From contig OX638293.1 in NCBI GenBank assembly GCA_951812335.1, forward strand, positions 1,286,731 through 1,350,730: 64,000 bases of DNA, written 5' to 3'. Origin of the DNA: Rhodothermales bacterium (GTDB lineage Bacteria > Bacteroidota > Rhodothermia > Rhodothermales > VXPQ01). The stretch's first letter is position 1, and each line of letters begins with the position of its first letter. A program made the position numbers and the translations under genes. Positions 60,888-64,000 of this stretch are shown piece after piece. Under the pieces are notes generated by a model, which saw only the letters and a list, made by a program, of their open reading frames with translations, was not told the DNA's origin and did not search any database.

Positions 60888-63248
60888 ATGATGAAAGCCA
60901 GTTACAAACTTTTTACCGGCACTGTTCTTGCGTTCACGTTAGGGGTACTGGACGCCGGTACGGCCGTGGCTCAGTTCACCACGACATGGCTCGACATCGG
61001 GGATTATCAGGACTCGTATACCCAGGTTGGGGTCAGGAACGAAGTCTCGAGTCTTGGCGCCCCGATGTCCTATCCGGCCATTCTCCGGGGATCTGAACAT
61101 GAACGCGCCGCGGCCTTCTGGATCGGCGCTAAGGACTGGACGGGTCCCGACGGGCTGAACTATCCCTATTACACGTCCCGCATCGGCCCCCGCGAGCCTG
61201 GCGTCGAGTTCGCCTTTCCGGTGGAGGACAAGTTGATCGCCAAGTGGGAAGACACGGAAGTCACGGTGGATGGTGTGGCTTCGTTCGATCGGATAGCTGT
61301 CGTGAACGAGGTCGATCCGAACCTGCCGGCCGACCGGGTCCATGAGGCCGTATGGAACATGAGCGTCGGCGTTACCGTTCGCAAGCGCGCCTACGCCTGG
61401 AGCAGCGCGTTTCATGACGAATATCATATTGTCGAGTATCTCTTCACGAATACGGGCAATACGGACGACGACCCCGAAATCGAGCTGGATGGCCAGACGC
61501 TGAACGAAACCTATTTTTACTGGATCCATCGCTGGCGCGGAACGGACAACGGCGCGTGGATCGGCGACGGCGGTCAGGTATGGGGCAAGTACAGCATGGT
61601 GGACGCAGTGGGCGATGGCCATGCCGATTATCCCCTCGATATTACGGCCTATTACCTTTGGAAGGGGTACGAGCCGGATTATTCCGCGTCCAACTGGGAC
61701 AACCTGGGCGCGCCCATTCTCGAGGCGCACTGGTCCCAGGCCACGGGGGATACGGTCGGTCGTCTTTACGGAGCCTTCTTCGACGGGGAGATGCCGCTGT
61801 ACGCTCCGAATTCCATGAGCGACGCCTCGTTCGATCGCCTGGTGCAGCCGCACACGATCGGCTTCATGGATCAGGACGAGAAACTGACGGCGGCGGGGGC
61901 TGCGCACATCGAGTATTACGAGGACGGTATCCTGACACGCGAGGATCACACGCCGGCGCCGGCAGGATGCTCATCGGACGTGCCCCGTACGCGCATGTGC
62001 CCGATGTGGGCGGATCGCATCGAATCCGACGGCAATTTCTGGGAGCCGTCGAACAATCCGAGTCAGGGTCGCCAGGGCGGCCATGCTCCTACGGTGGCGT
62101 ATGGTCCCTACGACATGGAATTCGGCGACGAGGTGCGCATCGTATTCGTTCGTTCGGTGGGTGGCCTGGACTTCGATGCATCGCTTGTGATCGGTCGAGA
62201 GTACAAGTTGACTGGCAGGGACAGGGACGCGATCATTCGCTACGACGCCAACGGCGACGGGGTGATCAAGGACGGTGTGGAGTACAGCTACCACGATGTG
62301 TACGATCTGGGCCTCGAAGCCATGACGAAGAACCAGTGGACGCTTACGGCCAGGGATTCGCTTTTCAAGAATTTTCTCAAGGGTCGAGCCGTTTATGAAG
62401 CGATGAACGATTTCACGACGTATCCGATCGCGCAACCGCCGCTTCCGCCGAGGACGTTCGCGGTGAACGGCAGGCCCGGCCAGATCGAACTCTCGTGGGA
62501 GCCGTTGTCGGGCGGTCCAAGCCGCGTCGGATGGGAAGTGTACCGTACGGAGCGAAATGTATGGTGGAGTCCAGCCTACGACTATGTCCGCGAGGCGGGC
62601 GATTTGCTGGGGGCGCTGAGCAGCACGGACGAGGAGGTGATGAAGCAGCGGCTTCGCCGGAGGGAAGACGAATTGCCGTATACGTGCCTGCGTGGCATGC
62701 GTCCCGACTGCGAAGGCCCCATGCTGGACGTGGGCTCGACCGCGTTCAACGATGAAACGGCTGTTCGCGGTACGGATTACTACTATTATCTCGTTGCGGT
62801 GGGCGAGGAACTTCCGAACAATGAGTACGAAGAACTTGGATTTGGGCTTACAGGGGTGCCTGGTGGGGGCGTAAGGTTGCGCAGCAGCCGGTATTTTACG
62901 CAGACCTACCAGCCTGCCAACCTAAAGCGCCCGCCGTTCGGCGCTACCGGGACGATCGAGGATGTACGCGTAGTGCCGAATCCGGTAAATCTCGGCTCCG
63001 ATCAGTCCATTCGGTTCACGAAGGAAGACGAAGTAGCTTTCTTCAATATTCCGGGAGAGTGCACGATCAAGATTTACTCGGAGATCGGCGAACTCATCCA
63101 GACCATCGAACACACCGACGGGAGTGGCGACGAGAAGTGGAATCTCACCACGAGCGCCCGGCAGCTCCTCGTGAGCGGTATATATATTGCGTTGGTCGAG
63201 ACGCCGGAAGGTGATCGCGTATTCCGGAAATTCACGGTTATTCGGTAA
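60888..63248 (+). CDS. Secreted protein with T9SS-like C-terminus (second triad)
   Basis: 786 residues from the ATG pair at 60888, which places the signal peptide (LFTGTVLAFTLGVLDAGTAVAQ) correctly; an ATG at 60846 in frame is less likely. The N-terminal ~450 residues are an uncharacterised domain (TTWLDIGDYQDSYTQVGVRN, AAAFWIGAKDWTGPDGLNYP). A Fn3-like segment follows (PGQIELSWEPLSGGPSRVGW) and then a sorting-type C-terminus (VRVVPNPVNLGSDQSIRFTK, CTIKIYSEIGELIQTI). It takes the same place in the triad as the 1288-residue protein at 22737, and N-terminal motifs are comparable, so the two are probably functional counterparts. A calcium-type loop DANGDGVIKDG is present. Confidence 0.83.
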   Translation: MMKASYKLFTGTVLAFTLGVLDAGTAVAQFTTTWLDIGDYQDSYTQVGVRNEVSSLGAPMSYPAILRGSEHERAAAFWIGAKDWTGPDGLNYPYYTSRIGPREPGVEFAFPVEDKLIAKWEDTEVTVDGVASFDRIAVVNEVDPNLPADRVHEAVWNMSVGVTVRKRAYAWSSAFHDEYHIVEYLFTNTGNTDDDPEIELDGQTLNETYFYWIHRWRGTDNGAWIGDGGQVWGKYSMVDAVGDGHADYPLDITAYYLWKGYEPDYSASNWDNLGAPILEAHWSQATGDTVGRLYGAFFDGEMPLYAPNSMSDASFDRLVQPHTIGFMDQDEKLTAAGAAHIEYYEDGILTREDHTPAPAGCSSDVPRTRMCPMWADRIESDGNFWEPSNNPSQGRQGGHAPTVAYGPYDMEFGDEVRIVFVRSVGGLDFDASLVIGREYKLTGRDRDAIIRYDANGDGVIKDGVEYSYHDVYDLGLEAMTKNQWTLTARDSLFKNFLKGRAVYEAMNDFTTYPIAQPPLPPRTFAVNGRPGQIELSWEPLSGGPSRVGWEVYRTERNVWWSPAYDYVREAGDLLGALSSTDEEVMKQRLRRREDELPYTCLRGMRPDCEGPMLDVGSTAFNDETAVRGTDYYYYLVAVGEELPNNEYEELGFGLTGVPGGGVRLRSSRYFTQTYQPANLKRPPFGATGTIEDVRVVPNPVNLGSDQSIRFTKEDEVAFFNIPGECTIKIYSEIGELIQTIEHTDGSGDEKWNLTTSARQLLVSGIYIALVETPEGDRVFRKFTVIR

Positions 63249-63335
63249 CCCGGTTAAGGGGGCGGACCGTTCGTCGGTTCGCTCCCGAGGCCTCGACACA
63301 CGAGATCCTTTATCGACATTCAATCAGGCTTGATT

Positions 63336-64000
63336 ATGAAAAGGGGTATTTTTACTACGTGCTTCCTCGTAGCCATCGGGTTACTGACGGCTCCGTCGGC
63401 ATTTTCGCAGACGTTTATTCCCGGTCCGGAAGATGAGGTGGAAACGGTGAAGCGGGGCCAGACCGGCTTCAAGTTTCTCTCGGCGTCCGTGGATGCGAGG
63501 GCGACCGCCATGGGCGGTGCGGTGACGTCGTCCGGGACAGGTTCGTCGTCGGCGATGTTTTATAATCCCGCGTCCATGGCTCGCATGGACGGCAATTTCA
63601 GCGCGGGATTCGGCATCATGAACTACCTCGTGGACATCCAGTACAATGCCGCCAGCGTGGCGTACCGCCCGGGTGGAGGAAATTACGGGGTGGTCGGCCT
63701 CTCCCTGGTGAACGTGGATTACGGAGATTTTCTGGGGACCGTTCGCGCGGAGAACGAGCAGGGCTTTCTCGATACGGGCGTATATAACCCGACCGCGCTT
63801 GCGGTAGGTGTAGGGTATGCTCGGTCGTTCACGGACCGCTTTTCCGTGGGCGCCCACATCAAGTACGCCAAGCAGGACCTGGGTTCGCACGCCAAGGCAC
63901 GTTCGGACGAGGGAACCACGGATCTTGGCGATGGCACATCCGCCACCCTCGAGGATTATGGGTTGAATACCATCGCATTCGATTTCGGCGTGCTGTACGA
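63336..64000 (+). CDS. PorV/PorQ-type outer-membrane protein (3' end outside window)
   Basis: The frame opens at ATG 63336 and runs off the window after ~221 residues. Signal peptide TTCFLVAIGLLTAPSAFSQ; then VKRGQTGFKFLSASVDARA and TAMGGAVTSSGTGSSSAMFY followed by NPASMARM, the PorV/UPF0164 signature also seen in the protein at 26605. It closes the second TonB/secreted/PorV-like triad, 87 bases after the secreted protein gene. Confidence 0.86.
   Translation, partial: MKRGIFTTCFLVAIGLLTAPSAFSQTFIPGPEDEVETVKRGQTGFKFLSASVDARATAMGGAVTSSGTGSSSAMFYNPASMARMDGNFSAGFGIMNYLVDIQYNAASVAYRPGGGNYGVVGLSLVNVDYGDFLGTVRAENEQGFLDTGVYNPTALAVGVGYARSFTDRFSVGAHIKYAKQDLGSHAKARSDEGTTDLGDGTSATLEDYGLNTIAFDFGVLY

Noticed and set aside
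1-64000. tRNA, rRNA or riboswitch genes
   Set aside because: Scanned intergenic spaces by eye; no cloverleaf, rRNA core or known riboswitch motif was recognised. A covariance-model scan would be needed to exclude small RNAs.

Overview
The window reads as a piece of a GC-rich (by eye) member of the Bacteroidota/Rhodothermota lineage, probably Rhodothermales-like. This rests on seven predicted secreted proteins with C-terminal type IX secretion (T9SS) sorting-type domains (PNPFNP or variants), two TonB receptors with an N-terminal carboxypeptidase-regulatory-like domain, two PorV-type outer-membrane proteins, and a UPF0182 membrane protein. The organism assignment is inference; no rRNA or tRNA was seen.

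Layout. 1-10 kb: a cell-surface lamin-tail/CotH protein (cut by the window edge), UPF0182, an O6-alkylguanine transferase, a beta-propeller/HEAT/cytochrome c lipoprotein, an SGNH hydrolase and a VOC protein. 10.3-15.2 kb: a compact peptide-export locus with two double-glycine leader peptides (four Cys each), a truncated-looking GT2-type glycosyltransferase between them, a perfect hairpin after the second precursor, a five-helix membrane protein, a membrane-anchored thioredoxin and a C39-peptidase ABC exporter. Its composition recalls glycocin (sublancin-type) and Bacteroidota bacteriocin loci, and it is the best candidate for a new system here. 15.2-19.8 kb: a GH13 lipoprotein, a cluster of a 254-bp terminal-inverted-repeat element, and a parvulin lipoprotein whose start and stop codons lie in copies of that element. 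19.9-27.7 kb: TonB receptor, secreted T9SS protein and PorV-like protein. 27.7-29.8 kb: a two-gene AAA ATPase/PD-(D/E)XK unit and an orphan MNT nucleotidyltransferase separated by an IS end.

30-47 kb is dominated by secreted T9SS proteins: a CBM-like protein, GH53 galactanase, GH13 amylase and two large convergent paralogues. Between them are decayed duplications and toxin-antitoxin debris: a GH53 pseudogene, a HipS-like fragment, a frameshifted hicA, and a TIGR02757 gene disrupted by an exact 22-bp duplication. An internally deleted IS3-family element follows. 47.4-50.5 kb is lutABC (L-lactate oxidation) with one 254-bp repeat copy between lutA and lutB. 50.6-57 kb is a minus-strand catabolic operon (iolA, iolC, LacD/YihT-type aldolase, uxaE-like epimerase) divergent from a zinc alcohol dehydrogenase. 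57.3-64 kb is a second TonB/secreted/PorV-like triad, cut by the window edge.

Functionally, the secreted GH53, GH13 and binding proteins would degrade extracellular galactan and alpha-glucan and be released or anchored through T9SS. The GH13 lipoprotein, lactate and inositol/uronate-type genes would act on breakdown products. Long antisense open frames opposite the large GC-rich genes were judged to be shadows.
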